This document shows, in pieces, positions 7,806 through 17,507 of a stretch of DNA of 64,000 nucleotides. Made by a program: the position numbers and the translations under genes. Source of the stretch: Leyella lascolaii (GTDB lineage Bacteria; Bacteroidota; Bacteroidia; Bacteroidales; Bacteroidaceae). How positions within the stretch are numbered: the stretch's first letter is position 1; the number at the start of each line of letters is the position of its first letter. Location: NCBI RefSeq assembly GCF_900079775.1, contig NZ_LT556034.1:1-64000 (forward strand). The letters are read 5' to 3'. A model generated the notes under the pieces. The model was not told where the DNA came from, made no database searches, and worked only from the letters and a program-made list of their open reading frames with translations.

Positions 7806-8767
7806 AGATAGGAATATTAGGCGCAGCCGGCTACACAGCCGGCGAGCTTCTGCGGCTGCTTATAAACCATCCGCAGGCAGAGATTGTGTTTGCCAACAGC
7901 GAAAGCAACGCCGGCAATCCCGTCACCGATGTACATGAAGGGCTCATCGGCGATACTGATATGCGCTTCACATCCGAAATGCCGTTCAGTGAAGTGGACG
8001 TGGTGTTCTTCTGTTTCGGGCACGGCAAGAGCGAGGCGTTCCTGAAGGAGCATGCCATACCGTCGGATGTGAGGATTATAGATCTCGCGCAGGACTTCCG
8101 CATCAAGTCTCCGGGCAACGACTATGTTTACGGTCTGCCGGAAATAAACAGGGGTCTCATTGCACATGCCAAGCACGTGGCAAACCCCGGATGTTTCGCC
8201 ACATGCATACAGCTCGCACTTCTTCCGGCAGCCGCAATGGGACTGCTCACGTCTGACATCTCGGTCAACGCCATAACAGGAAGCACGGGCGCAGGACAGA
8301 AGCCGTCGTCCACCACTCACTTCTCGTGGCGTGCGGACAACATGAGCATATACAAACCGTTCTGCCACCAGCACGTGCCTGAGATAAGGCAGAGTCTGAC
8401 ACAGGTGCAAGGCTCGCTGCCGTGCGACATCGACTTCATTCCCTATCGCGGCAACTTCGCACGCGGCATATTCGCCACATCTGTAGTGAAGACCGACGCG
8501 ACACTTGACGACATCACGGCAGCTTACAAGGATTTCTACAAAGACGCGCCGTTCACACACTATTGCGACAACGCCATTGACATGAAACAGGTTGTCAACA
8601 CCAACAAGTGTCTCGTACACTGCGACAAGTTCGGCAACAAACTGCTTGTCACGTCATGCATAGACAATCTGCTGAAGGGTGCCGTCGGACAGGCTGTGCA
8701 GAACATGAACATCATGTTCGGACTTGACGAACGGTGCGGACTTGCTCTCAAAGCATCGGCTTTCTAA
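7802..8767 (+). CDS. argC: N-acyl-gamma-glutamyl-phosphate reductase
   Basis: 321 aa. 'MKIGILGAAGYTAGELLRLL' is the NADP-binding Rossmann start, and 'NPGCFATCIQLALLP' contains the active-site Cys (about residue 131). It reduces N-acyl-glutamyl phosphate to the semialdehyde, third step of arginine synthesis. A longer frame starts at 7658, but that part overlaps pspC out of frame; the ATG at 7802 gives the correct family start. argB is not in this window. Confidence 0.96.
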   Translation: MKIGILGAAGYTAGELLRLLINHPQAEIVFANSESNAGNPVTDVHEGLIGDTDMRFTSEMPFSEVDVVFFCFGHGKSEAFLKEHAIPSDVRIIDLAQDFRIKSPGNDYVYGLPEINRGLIAHAKHVANPGCFATCIQLALLPAAAMGLLTSDISVNAITGSTGAGQKPSSTTHFSWRADNMSIYKPFCHQHVPEIRQSLTQVQGSLPCDIDFIPYRGNFARGIFATSVVKTDATLDDITAAYKDFYKDAPFTHYCDNAIDMKQVVNTNKCLVHCDKFGNKLLVTSCIDNLLKGAVGQAVQNMNIMFGLDERCGLALKASAF

Positions 8768-8779
8768 AACAATATCGGC

Positions 8780-8878
8780 ATGGCAAAGTTCGACAAAGAC
8801 CTTTTAGCAAACTCAATCATAGTTGGCGCGCTCGTAGCAGGCGTGTTATACATCATCATCACCACATTAAGCAAATAA
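8780..8878 (+). CDS. 32-aa small membrane protein between argC and argD
   Basis: An ATG-started 32-codon frame, MAKFDKDLLANSIIVGALV... ending ...ITTLSK, fills the whole gap between argC (12 bp before) and argD (starts 1 bp after its TAA). It has a charged, soluble N-terminus and one predicted membrane helix from about 12 to 29. The tight packing on both sides, the ATG and the amphipathic-to-hydrophobic pattern support a real gene. I do not recognise a family. Confidence 0.6.
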   Translation: MAKFDKDLLANSIIVGALVAGVLYIIITTLSK

Positions 8879-8879
8879 G

Positions 8880-10013
8880 ATGAAACTATTTGACGTTTAT
8901 CCTTTATACGACATAAACATAGTACGGGGCAGAGGCTGCACCGTGTGGGACGACAACGGTCAGGAATACCTCGACCTTTACGGAGGACATGCCGTCATCA
9001 GCATAGGCCACTGTCATCCGGTATACGTAGAGGCTCTCAAGAATCAGCTCGACCGCCTGGGCTTCTACTCAAACTCAGTTGTCAACACTCTGCAACAGCA
9101 GCTTGCCTCACGCCTTGGCAAGGTATGCGGATATGAGGACTATCAGTTGTTTCTCATCAACAGCGGAGCGGAAGCCAACGAGAATGCCTTGAAACTGGCG
9201 TCGTTCCACACAGGCAGAACCCGCATACTCTCGGCGCAGAAAGCCTTTCACGGACGCACGTCACTGGCAGTAGAGGCTACCGACAATCCAAAGATTATCG
9301 CTCCGGTCAATGCCAACGGGCATGTGACTTATCTGCCGCTCAATGACATCACGGCATGGGAACGCGAACTGGCAAAGAATGATGTCGCAGCTGTGATACT
9401 GGAGTGCATACAGGGAGTGGGCGGCATACGTCTTGCCACCCCGGAGTTCGCGCAGGAACTGCAGACGGCATGCCGCAGACACGGCACCGTACTCATATGC
9501 GACGAGATACAGTGCGGCTACGGTCGCAGCGGCAGATTCTTCGCCCATCAGTGGCTCGGCATACGTCCTGACCTCATCACCGTGGCAAAAGGCATAGCCA
9601 ACGGTTTCCCGATGGGAGCAGTGCTCATATCACCCGACTTTGTGCCGTCATACGGGTTGCTCGGCACTACCTTCGGAGGCAATCATCTGGCATGTGCCGC
9701 AGCGTTGGCGGTACTTGATGTCATGGAGAAAGACAATCTTGTGGAGAACGCATGCAAAGTGGGCAACCGTCTTCTCGAAAAGCTCGACTCTCTGAAAGCC
9801 ACACAGCCGCACATCACCGACGTACGCGGTCGTGGTCTGATGATAGGCATCGAACTCGACATTCCCCACAAGGAAGTACGCTCACGACTGATTCACGACG
9901 AGCACTGCTTCACAGGCTGTGCGTCCACAAACATCCTGCGTCTGCTTCCACCGCTTTGCCTCACTGAGGAACAGGCAGACACATTCATCGAAAAACTCAA
10001 ACGCTCATTATGA
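8880..10013 (+). CDS. argD: N-acylornithine aminotransferase
   Basis: 377 aa class-III PLP aminotransferase. Seen: 'FLINSGAEANENALKLA' near 95, 'LICDEIQCGYGRSG' near 207 with the PLP-ring Asp, and 'ITVAKGIANGFPMGAV' with the Schiff-base Lys near 240. It converts N-acylglutamate semialdehyde to N-acylornithine. Its stop overlaps proC by ATGA. Slightly short but complete. Confidence 0.94.
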   Translation: MKLFDVYPLYDINIVRGRGCTVWDDNGQEYLDLYGGHAVISIGHCHPVYVEALKNQLDRLGFYSNSVVNTLQQQLASRLGKVCGYEDYQLFLINSGAEANENALKLASFHTGRTRILSAQKAFHGRTSLAVEATDNPKIIAPVNANGHVTYLPLNDITAWERELAKNDVAAVILECIQGVGGIRLATPEFAQELQTACRRHGTVLICDEIQCGYGRSGRFFAHQWLGIRPDLITVAKGIANGFPMGAVLISPDFVPSYGLLGTTFGGNHLACAAALAVLDVMEKDNLVENACKVGNRLLEKLDSLKATQPHITDVRGRGLMIGIELDIPHKEVRSRLIHDEHCFTGCASTNILRLLPPLCLTEEQADTFIEKLKRSL

Positions 10014-10795
10014 AAACAGCTATAATAGGCGTGGGTGCCATGGGAGGCGCAATTGCCGAAGGAATGCTTCACAGCTGTAAAGTCAATCCTGCTGACATCA
10101 TAGCAGCCAATCCACACACCGACAAGCTCTGGCATCTTGTTGACGCCGGAGTCATGGTCACATCCGACAACAAGGCGGCAGCCGCAAAGGCTGATGTCGT
10201 CATAGTGGCTGTAAAACCTTGGCTCGCTGAAGACGTAATGAAAGATCTCAAGACAGTCATGGACTACCGCCGCCAGGTGCTTGTATCTGTAGTGGCAGGT
10301 GTCACTGCCGCGCAAATAAACGGATGGATGCAGAAAGACGGTGCTCTGCCTCAACTGTTCCTTGTCATACCAAACACTGCTGCGTCAATATGCGAGTCCA
10401 TGACCTTCATCGCACCATGCAACGCCTCGGAGCATAATACCGAATTGATAAAAAAGCTGTTCGACAACATCGGCTCCACCATAATTACCGATGAGCGTCA
10501 TCTCGCGGCAGGCATGGTTCTCGCCTCATGCGGCACGGCATTCGCCTTGCGCTACATACGCGCGTCTGCAGAGGGCGGCGTAGAGCTCGGATTCCGTGCC
10601 GCTGAAGCCACACGCATTGTCGCGCAGACCGTAAAAGGTGCTGCTTGTCTGCTCATGGATTCCGGAAGCCACCCGGAGGAGGAAATCGACAAGGTCACAA
10701 CAGCCGGAGGACTGACAATAAAAGGACTTAACGCCATGGAGCAGGCTGGATTCACCGGAGCGGTGATACAGGGGCTGAAGGCAGCTGGGAAATAA
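10010..10795 (+). CDS. proC: pyrroline-5-carboxylate reductase
   Basis: 261 aa. N-terminal 'MKTAIIGVGAMGGAIAEGM' is the NAD(P)-binding motif. The C-terminal 'TTAGGLTIKGLNAMEQAGF' matches the ProC signature GGxT..GL..le. It makes the last step of proline synthesis. It overlaps argD by 4 bp and ends the operon. With proB and proA 5 kb away, the whole proline route is in this window. Confidence 0.95.
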   Translation: MKTAIIGVGAMGGAIAEGMLHSCKVNPADIIAANPHTDKLWHLVDAGVMVTSDNKAAAAKADVVIVAVKPWLAEDVMKDLKTVMDYRRQVLVSVVAGVTAAQINGWMQKDGALPQLFLVIPNTAASICESMTFIAPCNASEHNTELIKKLFDNIGSTIITDERHLAAGMVLASCGTAFALRYIRASAEGGVELGFRAAEATRIVAQTVKGAACLLMDSGSHPEEEIDKVTTAGGLTIKGLNAMEQAGFTGAVIQGLKAAGK

Positions 10796-10800
10796 CCGCC

Positions 10801-11079
10801 TCAGTACCAAAGCCATTCCAGCGGATATACATTCCTTAACGCATCCCTGCAACTATTGGACTCAACGGCAGCCTCTCTGTTCTCGCCGTCACTTCTTGCG
10901 GGCTTATTCAAAGGAGCGTATTCAGCCATACTCCGCATCAGACTTTCCTCGGTATATTTATCAAGAGCCTTAGAAGCAGTCAGACTATTCTGCAATGTGG
11001 AACGCAGTTTCTTGTCAGTCCCGGAATCGTTTATAAAGCTTTCAAGATAGGTGGTCTCCGCTTCATCAAGCCCATTCAT
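10801..11079 (-). CDS. hypothetical protein, 92 aa
   Basis: A soluble, Ser/Glu/Asn-rich 92-aa frame (MNGLDEAETTYLESFIND...) convergent with proC, ending 6 bp after it. No family recognised. Amino-acid composition is plausible for a small helical protein, and the ATG is normal. A TAAATTTG on the minus strand near 11301-11308 could be a distant -7 box. It may be degraded: the region directly upstream resembles decayed coding DNA. Confidence 0.45.
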   Translation of the reverse strand: MNGLDEAETTYLESFINDSGTDKKLRSTLQNSLTASKALDKYTEESLMRSMAEYAPLNKPARSDGENREAAVESNSCRDALRNVYPLEWLWY

Positions 11080-11379
11080 ACCCAGTCATTCTCCGTTATA
11101 AAAAAATCAGCAAGCCATAAAAAGCATGTGTATAGGCTCTGTCAAAACTTGTAGAACATCCATCAAGGTTGGGGTGTAAGGCCTTGATCTTTTCCGCGTA
11201 AAGCTACTTGTGTAGGTTGTAAGTATCCAAAATGGGATTTCTACCGCGCAGTGATTTTCTCTGCATCATCGCAATATGACTGCGGCAACCCGTTTATTAA
11301 GCAAATTTAACTATCGGGGGGGTAAATTAGGAAAGGTTATATATCTTTGCAAATATATAACAACAATATATTATTACAT
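11080..11379. other. intergenic region with possible decayed coding DNA
   Basis: Minus-strand translation of about 11145-11290 gives protein-like stretches such as 'SHIAMMQRKSLRGRNPILDTY' (approximate) interrupted by a stop, then 'LYAEKIKALHPNLDG'. This could be the end of a dead insertion-sequence or nuclease gene, but I cannot name it. TATCTTTG at 11342-11349 is a good -7 box for the secreted protein downstream, without a clear -33 element. Confidence 0.35.
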
Positions 11380-11946
11380 ATGAAAAAAATATTTTTATCA
11401 TTCGTCATTGCTCTTGCCACACTAACAAGTGCATCAGCACAAAATGTCACAGTGAAAGAGCCGGAGTTTGCAGAAGAGACTCTTCTTTTAACTTCCGATT
11501 CAGAAGGAATAAAATTATCGCGAGAAAACGGGACTGTTAAAACCAAAGCCGGTGCAAGTCTGTATCTTACCGGTATCGGTAAAGTGAAGACAAGACTGAC
11601 TCTCAAAGGAACAAAATCAACAAGCAAGGGCGTCGGAGGTTCTACTACACGACTCATTGTAAAAGCCAAGGACAATAACACTGATCCCAATTCTTTTATT
11701 TCTATCTTCAAGTTTGAAGTGACGAGAAAAGAACGCAGATACCAACTTGCAGAAGCAGGGACTTTGTCAAAGACAGAAAGCAACAATCTTGCAAGTGTTG
11801 AATACAAAGCGAAGAAATACGGTGAAAGTTCATACTATATTGTTATGGAAAATCTTACTCCAGGTGAGTATGGCATTGTTATAGGTGACCCGAATAATGA
11901 AAACACGAAAAACGGAATGAAAGTGACAACATTTACCGTTGAATAA
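11380..11946 (+). CDS. secreted hypothetical protein
   Basis: 188 aa from the ATG at 11380. 'MKKIFLSFVIALATLTSASAQ' is a clear signal peptide with a likely cut after SAQ. The mature part is Lys/Thr/Ser-rich with predicted beta strands, for example 'LYLTGIGKVKTRLTLKGTKS', and no cysteine. No known domain recognised. It is a monocistronic unit, with a TATCTTTG box upstream and a good terminator downstream. AT content is higher than in the neighbouring arginine genes. Confidence 0.7.
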   Translation: MKKIFLSFVIALATLTSASAQNVTVKEPEFAEETLLLTSDSEGIKLSRENGTVKTKAGASLYLTGIGKVKTRLTLKGTKSTSKGVGGSTTRLIVKAKDNNTDPNSFISIFKFEVTRKERRYQLAEAGTLSKTESNNLASVEYKAKKYGESSYYIVMENLTPGEYGIVIGDPNNENTKNGMKVTTFTVE

Positions 11947-11990
11947 ATAAAGCCACGACAAAAAAACGAACTTTATCTATCCCAATATGA

Positions 11991-12025
11991 CTGCTTCCAT
12001 ATAGATATTGTATGGAAGCAGTTTT
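11991..12025 (+). terminator. intrinsic terminator
   Basis: CTGCTTCCATA and TATGGAAGCAG arms (11 bp, perfect) with a 9-nt loop, then TTTT. It ends the secreted-protein transcript. Confidence 0.85.
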
Positions 12026-12745
12026 AAAAAAATACCAGTTTGAGAAACATATCACAACACTCCGTTACTGCCAAGCTATATTACCGATGACAGACTTCAT
12101 GCAATCATAATTGAGACGCACAAATATGCATGAACATACGCTTCTGTCTTGACTTTATTTTGACATTCCGTTTTATCAAAACAGAAACGGGGCATACGTA
12201 TGCCGTTTATAAAAAGCGGATAAAGGCACAACCGTCACGACACATCAGCCAACCTGTGATGCCGGAAAGGTACTCCCGACTGACCGGAATGCGCTTTCAG
12301 ACTCACCGGAAAGGCTGTATTGCATGTCCGGAAAGGCTCTGCTGACAGGCGGAAAAGGCTCTTCGGGAAGACGGGAAAGGCTTTTCCGCGGCTTCGGAAA
12401 GGTAATCCCGGGACGGAAAATAATGCAAACGGCTGACTTACAGTACATTAAACAAACCGTCTGAAAATCGCGCGGAAGCGGGCGGGATGTCCTTCATGCG
12501 CATACAGACGCCTCTCGCGGAGTTGACACTCTGCCGCCGCCGTGCCGCTTACGTATATAAATACACTTTCCAGAGAATTATCGTATAAATATGCACATTA
12601 CGGCTCCGTTTGTGCCATATGGCTTACAAAAAGCAAGCCAAAGCACGCTCCATGTGATAAAACATCATATTAAAGCCCATATGAAAACGGGTTTTTGAAA
12701 AATAATTATTAATTTTGAGCCATTAAAACTATAAACATCACGAAT
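12026..12745. other. intergenic region with repeat copy B
   Basis: Holds the second AAGGCTTTTCC-family cluster (12264-12410) and AT-rich DNA with a weak ARG-box-like palindrome at 12582-12595 (CGTATAAATATGCA). A TAATTTTG box at 12710-12717 probably serves the regulator gene at 12746, though no good TTG lies 20 bp upstream. No gene seen. Confidence 0.5.
12264..12410. repeat. intergenic AAGGCTTTTCC-family repeat, copy B
   Basis: Repeated 'ggaaaggct', 'ggaaaaggctcttc' and 'gaaaggcttttccgcgg' units separated by 15-25 bp. Same theme as copies near 4.1, 31.6 and 47.5 kb. Confidence 0.45.
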
Positions 12746-13300
12746 ATGGAAGATGCAATAAAGCAAATAGGTCAAAGGCTGAAAGGACTGCGCGAAGTGC
12801 TCGACATCCCCGCAGAGGAGGTGGCGCAGCTCTGCGAGATACCGCTCGAACACTACATGAAGATTGAGGCTGGCGAGGCAGACCCGTCGGTCTACCGCCT
12901 GTCAAGAATATCAAAGCGTTATGGCATCGCGCTCGACGTGCTGCTCTTCGGTGAGGAACCGCGCATGAGCACTTATTTCCTCACGCGCAAGGGACAGGGA
13001 ATGAGCGTGGAACGGCGCAAGGACTACAAGTACCAGAGCCTTGCGGCAGGCTTCAGGGGAAGGAAGACCGACCCGTTTCTCGTGCAGGTTGACCCCAAGC
13101 CGGACGGCACACAGCACAACAAGAACTCACACGAGGGACAGGAGTTCGACGTCGTGCTGGAAGGCGTTCTTGAGATTACGATAGGCAACAAGACCATGGT
13201 GCTCAACGAGGGAGACAGCATCTACTTCGACGCATCGCAGATGCACTGCATGAAGGCGGTGGGCGACAAGCCGGTGAAATTCATATGCGTGGTGATATGA
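12746..13300 (+). CDS. XRE-family regulator with C-terminal cupin
   Basis: 184 aa. Residues 1-70 are a helix-turn-helix of the Xre type ('IGQRLKGLREVLDIPAEEVAQLCEIPLEHYMKIEAG' region). Residues 105-184 are a small cupin with 'HEGQEFDVVLEGVLEITIG' and 'GDSIYFDASQMHCMKAVG', including metal-ligand His/Glu/His positions. XRE-cupin proteins often regulate an adjacent metabolic gene in response to a small ligand. Here the acyl-CoA ligase starts 49 bp downstream and is the likely target. Confidence 0.88.
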   Translation: MEDAIKQIGQRLKGLREVLDIPAEEVAQLCEIPLEHYMKIEAGEADPSVYRLSRISKRYGIALDVLLFGEEPRMSTYFLTRKGQGMSVERRKDYKYQSLAAGFRGRKTDPFLVQVDPKPDGTQHNKNSHEGQEFDVVLEGVLEITIGNKTMVLNEGDSIYFDASQMHCMKAVGDKPVKFICVVI

Positions 13301-13349
13301 AGCATACATGCGCAGAGCGGCAAAGCCGTGACGGCATGACTTTTTCATC

Positions 13350-15044
13350 ATGAACATCAACATATCATACTGGAATCAAATGATAGAAAGATTTTTAACA
13401 CAGACTCACTTCTCATCGGAGGAAGACTATCGCAGGAACCTCCACTTCAAGATACCGGAGAACTTCAACTTCGCTTACGACGTGATGGACGTGTGGGCTG
13501 AGGAACAACCCGACAAGACGGCGATGATATGGACCGACGACGAAGACCATGAGAGGATATTCACATACAAGGAAATGAAACTGCTGAGCGACCGTACGGC
13601 TGCCTACTTCGCATCACTGGGGATAGGACACGGCGACATGGTGATGCTCATTCTCAAAAGACGGTATGAGTGGTGGCTCGCCATGCTCGCGCTCCACAAG
13701 CTCGGAGCGGTGGCTATACCGGCTACGCACATGCTGACGAAGCACGACATAATATACCGCAACAACCGCGCCGGAGTGAAGGCGATAGTATGCGTGGGCG
13801 AGGAATATGTGCTCACGCAGGTGAGCGAAGCCATGCCGGAGAGCCCGACCGTGGAGACTCTCATAAGCGTGGGTCCCGATGTGCCAGCCGGTTTCCACGA
13901 CTGGCACGCCGAATGGGAGGACGTTCCGGCGTTCGTCAGACCAGAGCACGTCAACAGCAACGGCGACACCATGCTGATGTATTTCACCAGCGGCACCAGC
14001 GGAGAGCCCAAGATGGTGGCTCACGACTTCCTCTACGCCCTCGGACATCTCGTCACCGGAGCGTTCTGGCACAACCTCTCTGAAGACAGCATACACCTCA
14101 CCGTGGCAGACACGGGATGGGGAAAGGCTGTGTGGGGCAAGTTCTACGGACAGTGGTTCGCCGGAGCGGCGGTGTTCGTGTTCGACCACGAGAAGTTCAC
14201 CGCCGACAAACTGCTGCGCAAGATAGAGCAGTATCACATCACATCGTTCTGCGCGCCGCCCACCGTATACCGTTTCATGATACGCGAGGACTTCTCCAAG
14301 TACGACCTGTCGTCGCTTCGCTACTGCTGCACGGCGGGCGAGGCGCTCAACCCGGCGGTGTACAACAGGTTCTACGAGCTCACAGGCATAAAGATGAAGG
14401 AGGGCTTCGGACAGACCGAGACCACCATGACGCTCGGCACAATGCCGTGGACCGAGCCGAAGCCGGGAAGCATGGGACTGCCCAACCCGCAGTATGACAT
14501 CGACCTGCTCCGCCCCGACGGCACACCGTGCGAGGACGGAGAGAAGGGGCAGATAGTGGTGCGCGTGGGAAAAGACAAGCCCATCGGACTGTTCAAGGGA
14601 TACTATCGCGACGAGGAGCTCACAAGGCGCGTGTGGCACGACGGCATATACTACACCGGCGACATGGCATGGCGCGACGAGGACGGGTACTATTGGTTCG
14701 TGGGAAGAATAGACGATGTGATAAAGAGCAGCGGCTACCGCATAGGTCCGTTTGAGGTGGAGAGCGCGCTGATGACCCATCCCGCGGTAGTGGAGTGTGC
14801 CATCACAGGCGTGCCCGACGACATACGCGGCATGGTGGTGAAAGCCACCATAGTGCTCGGAAAGGAATGGAAGGACAAGGCGGGGGACGACCTCGTCAAG
14901 GAACTTCAGAACCATGTGAAGCATGAGACGGCTCCTTACAAGTATCCGCGCATAATAGAGTTCGTGGACGAACTGCCCAAGACCATAAGCGGAAAGATAC
15001 GCCGCGTGGAGATACGCGAGCGCGACAGCAGGGAGAACAACTGA
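13350..15044 (+). CDS. AMP-forming acyl-CoA synthetase
   Basis: 564 aa ANL-superfamily ligase. Seen in order: 'YFTSGTSGEPKMV' (ATP loop, about 211), 'GFGQTETT' (about 354), 'TGDMAWRDEDGYYWFVGRIDD' region with the hinge (about 436-456) and 'PKTISGKIRRVEIR' with the catalytic Lys near 550. It makes acyl-AMP and then acyl-CoA. The family resemblance is to the acetyl/medium-chain branch; the exact acid is not visible. Paired with the XRE-cupin gene and followed by proB after 31 bp. Confidence 0.9.
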   Translation: MNINISYWNQMIERFLTQTHFSSEEDYRRNLHFKIPENFNFAYDVMDVWAEEQPDKTAMIWTDDEDHERIFTYKEMKLLSDRTAAYFASLGIGHGDMVMLILKRRYEWWLAMLALHKLGAVAIPATHMLTKHDIIYRNNRAGVKAIVCVGEEYVLTQVSEAMPESPTVETLISVGPDVPAGFHDWHAEWEDVPAFVRPEHVNSNGDTMLMYFTSGTSGEPKMVAHDFLYALGHLVTGAFWHNLSEDSIHLTVADTGWGKAVWGKFYGQWFAGAAVFVFDHEKFTADKLLRKIEQYHITSFCAPPTVYRFMIREDFSKYDLSSLRYCCTAGEALNPAVYNRFYELTGIKMKEGFGQTETTMTLGTMPWTEPKPGSMGLPNPQYDIDLLRPDGTPCEDGEKGQIVVRVGKDKPIGLFKGYYRDEELTRRVWHDGIYYTGDMAWRDEDGYYWFVGRIDDVIKSSGYRIGPFEVESALMTHPAVVECAITGVPDDIRGMVVKATIVLGKEWKDKAGDDLVKELQNHVKHETAPYKYPRIIEFVDELPKTISGKIRRVEIRERDSRENN

Positions 15045-15075
15045 CAACAAGCTCACAACAACACCTGAGAAAACT

Positions 15076-16143
15076 ATGAGACTGGTGATAAAGGCGGGAA
15101 GCAACGTGCTCACCCGCCCCGACGGCAAGCTCGACATAACGCGCATATCCGCACTGACAGACCAGATAGCGTGGCTGCGTGGTGAGGGACACGAGGTGAT
15201 TCTCGTGTCGAGCGGTGCCGTGGCTTGCGGCAGAGGAGAGCTGAGGAAGACGCGGCACATGGACAGTGTGGAGCAGAGGCAGCTGTTCTCCGCACTCGGA
15301 CAGGCAAGACTCATAAACCTCTACTACGACCTCTTCCGCGAGTATGGCATTCATGTGGGACAGGTGCTCACCATGAAGGAGAACTTCTCTTCGCGCCGCG
15401 CGTATCTCAACCAACGCTCGTGCATGCGGGTGATGATTGAGAACGGGGTCATACCCATAGTCAATGAGAACGACACCGTGAGCGTCACCGAACTGATGTT
15501 CACCGACAACGACGAGCTGTCGGGACTCGTGGCGTCGATGATGAACGCCGACATGCTTATCATACTCAGCAACGTCGACGGCATATACACAGGCGAGCCG
15601 GGAACGGAAGGGGCTGAGGTGATAAGGGAGGTGACACCGGGCGACGACGTCACTGCCTTCATAAGCCCGTCACGGAGCAGCGCGGGGCGCGGTGGAATGG
15701 CTACGAAATGCGGCATAGCGCGCAAGGTAGCCGACGAGGGTATAGGCGTAGTCATTGCCGACGGCAGACGGGAGGACATCCTGAGAAAGCTCATCACGCA
15801 GCCCGAGAGCGTGCCTCACACCACGTTCCTGCCCGCTGGCTACGGTGTGTCGGGGGTGAAGAAATGGCTCGCCCACAGCGACAGCTTCGCCAAAGGGACA
15901 CTGCGCGTCGACGACAAGGCGGTGCGCGCGCTCCGCTCCGACACTGCGGCAAGCCTGCTGATGGTGGGAGTGACTGCCGTGGAAGGTGAGTTTGAGGAAG
16001 GCGACATAGTCAGCATCGTGGCAGCCGACGGACAGAGGCTCGCCGTGGGACGCAGCGCATACGGCAGCGACGAGGCACGGCGGCTTATAGGAAAGCATGA
16101 CGTGAAGCCTGCCGTGCACTACGATTATCTTTATATGGAATGA
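15076..16143 (+). CDS. proB: glutamate 5-kinase
   Basis: 355 aa. N-terminal amino-acid kinase domain with 'VIKAGSNVLT', 'VSSGAVACGRG' and 'IPIVNENDTVS' (about 129-139). A C-terminal PUA domain from about 275 includes 'GTLRVDDKAVRAL' and 'GRSAYGSDEARRLIG'. It phosphorylates glutamate as the first step of proline synthesis and is feedback-inhibited by proline in relatives. proA follows 19 bp later. Confidence 0.95.
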   Translation: MRLVIKAGSNVLTRPDGKLDITRISALTDQIAWLRGEGHEVILVSSGAVACGRGELRKTRHMDSVEQRQLFSALGQARLINLYYDLFREYGIHVGQVLTMKENFSSRRAYLNQRSCMRVMIENGVIPIVNENDTVSVTELMFTDNDELSGLVASMMNADMLIILSNVDGIYTGEPGTEGAEVIREVTPGDDVTAFISPSRSSAGRGGMATKCGIARKVADEGIGVVIADGRREDILRKLITQPESVPHTTFLPAGYGVSGVKKWLAHSDSFAKGTLRVDDKAVRALRSDTAASLLMVGVTAVEGEFEEGDIVSIVAADGQRLAVGRSAYGSDEARRLIGKHDVKPAVHYDYLYME

Positions 16144-16162
16144 CAATTAAAAACACATAACC

Positions 16163-17425
16163 GTGGAACTGACTGGATTATTCAGCAAAGTAAAGGAGGC
16201 AAGCCGGTGTCTCACGGACATCGGGGAGGAGCGCAAGAACGCCATACTCACAAGTCTGGCTGACGCCATAACGGCTGGGAAAGACTCTCTGCTAAAGGCA
16301 AACGCACTTGACCTTGAGCGTGCCGACAGCGGCAGTCCGGTGTTCGACAGGCTCAGGCTCACCGGAAAGAGGCTGGACGACATAGCCGATGGCATCCGCG
16401 ACGTGGCTGCGCTGCCCTCACCCACAGGCAGGGTGCTCATGGAACGGACAATGCCCAACGGACTGCGCCTGCGCAAGATAAGCGTGCCGTTCGGGGTTAT
16501 CGGAGCGGTGTATGAGGCGCGCCCCAACGTCAGCTTCGACATATTCGCCCTGTGCCTGAAAAGCGGCAATGCCTGCATACTGAAAGGCGGGAAGGATGCC
16601 GACAGCTCAAACAGGGCTATAGTAGGGCTCATACACGATGTGCTAAGGCAGAACGGCATGGACACATCGGTGGTTGAGCTGCTGCCTGCCACACATGAGG
16701 CGACGGCGGCGATGCTGCGTGCCACCGGTTATATCGACGTCTGCATACCGCGCGGAGGGCGCGGTCTCATCGACTTCGTGCGCCGCACGGCATGCGTGCC
16801 GGTCATCGAGACGGGAGCGGGAGTGGTTCACACTTACTTCGACAAGGACGGTGACACCCTCATGGGGAGCCGAATCATAGAGAACGCGAAGACAAGACGC
16901 GTGAGCGTATGCAACGCTCTCGACTGCCTCATCATTCACAGCGCGCGTCTGAAAGACCTGCCCGCGCTCGTGGCTCCGCTCAAAGAGCACAATGTGAGGA
17001 TATATGCCGACGCACCGGCTGCCGCACAGCTCACCGCACATTATCCGGAACGGCTGCTCGGCACAATATCTCCGGAGAGTGAGGACGACGTATACGGTAC
17101 GGAGTTCATGGACTACGCGATGTCCGTAAAGACCGTAGCGAGCGAGGAGGAGGCTCTCAGCCACATCGCCCGCTACGGCTCCGGGCACAGCGAGTGTATC
17201 ATAACCGGTGACGAGCGTGCGGCACGCCGGTTCCAGAGAAAAGCCGACGCGGCATGCGTCTATTGGAACGCTCCGACAAGTTTCACCGACGGCGCGCAGT
17301 TCGGACTGGGTGCGGAGATAGGCATAAGCACCCAGAAGCTCGGTCCGAGAGGTCCGATGGGACTCGAGGAGATGACCACATACAAATGGGTGATTGACGG
17401 TGAGGGACAGACAAGAGACGCCTGA
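16163..17425 (+). CDS. proA: glutamate-5-semialdehyde dehydrogenase
   Basis: 420 aa, GTG start at 16163. It contains '[19 protein letters not shown]' (about 114-132), a ProA hallmark, '[14 protein letters not shown]' and the Cys region '[16 protein letters not shown]' near 250. It reduces glutamyl-5-phosphate to the semialdehyde. Directly after proB, so both enzymes of the unstable intermediate are co-expressed. The 82-bp gap to argF' holds no obvious promoter. Confidence 0.95.
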   Translation: MELTGLFSKVKEASRCLTDIGEERKNAILTSLADAITAGKDSLLKANALDLERADSGSPVFDRLRLTGKRLDDIADGIRDVAALPSPTGRVLMERTMPNGLRLRKISVPFGVIGAVYEARPNVSFDIFALCLKSGNACILKGGKDADSSNRAIVGLIHDVLRQNGMDTSVVELLPATHEATAAMLRATGYIDVCIPRGGRGLIDFVRRTACVPVIETGAGVVHTYFDKDGDTLMGSRIIENAKTRRVSVCNALDCLIIHSARLKDLPALVAPLKEHNVRIYADAPAAAQLTAHYPERLLGTISPESEDDVYGTEFMDYAMSVKTVASEEEALSHIARYGSGHSECIITGDERAARRFQRKADAACVYWNAPTSFTDGAQFGLGAEIGISTQKLGPRGPMGLEEMTTYKWVIDGEGQTRDA

Positions 17426-17507
17426 CGCACCGTCAACGGCTTCTCACACCTGTACGCCACGTACACCGCAAGGACATAACAGACAACAAACAACAAAACA
17501 TAAGAAC

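Noticed and set aside
13614..15314. 566-codon minus-strand frame opposite the acyl-CoA ligase and proB
   Set aside because: Shadow frame caused by GC-rich codon bias; the sense strand has clear ANL and kinase motifs.
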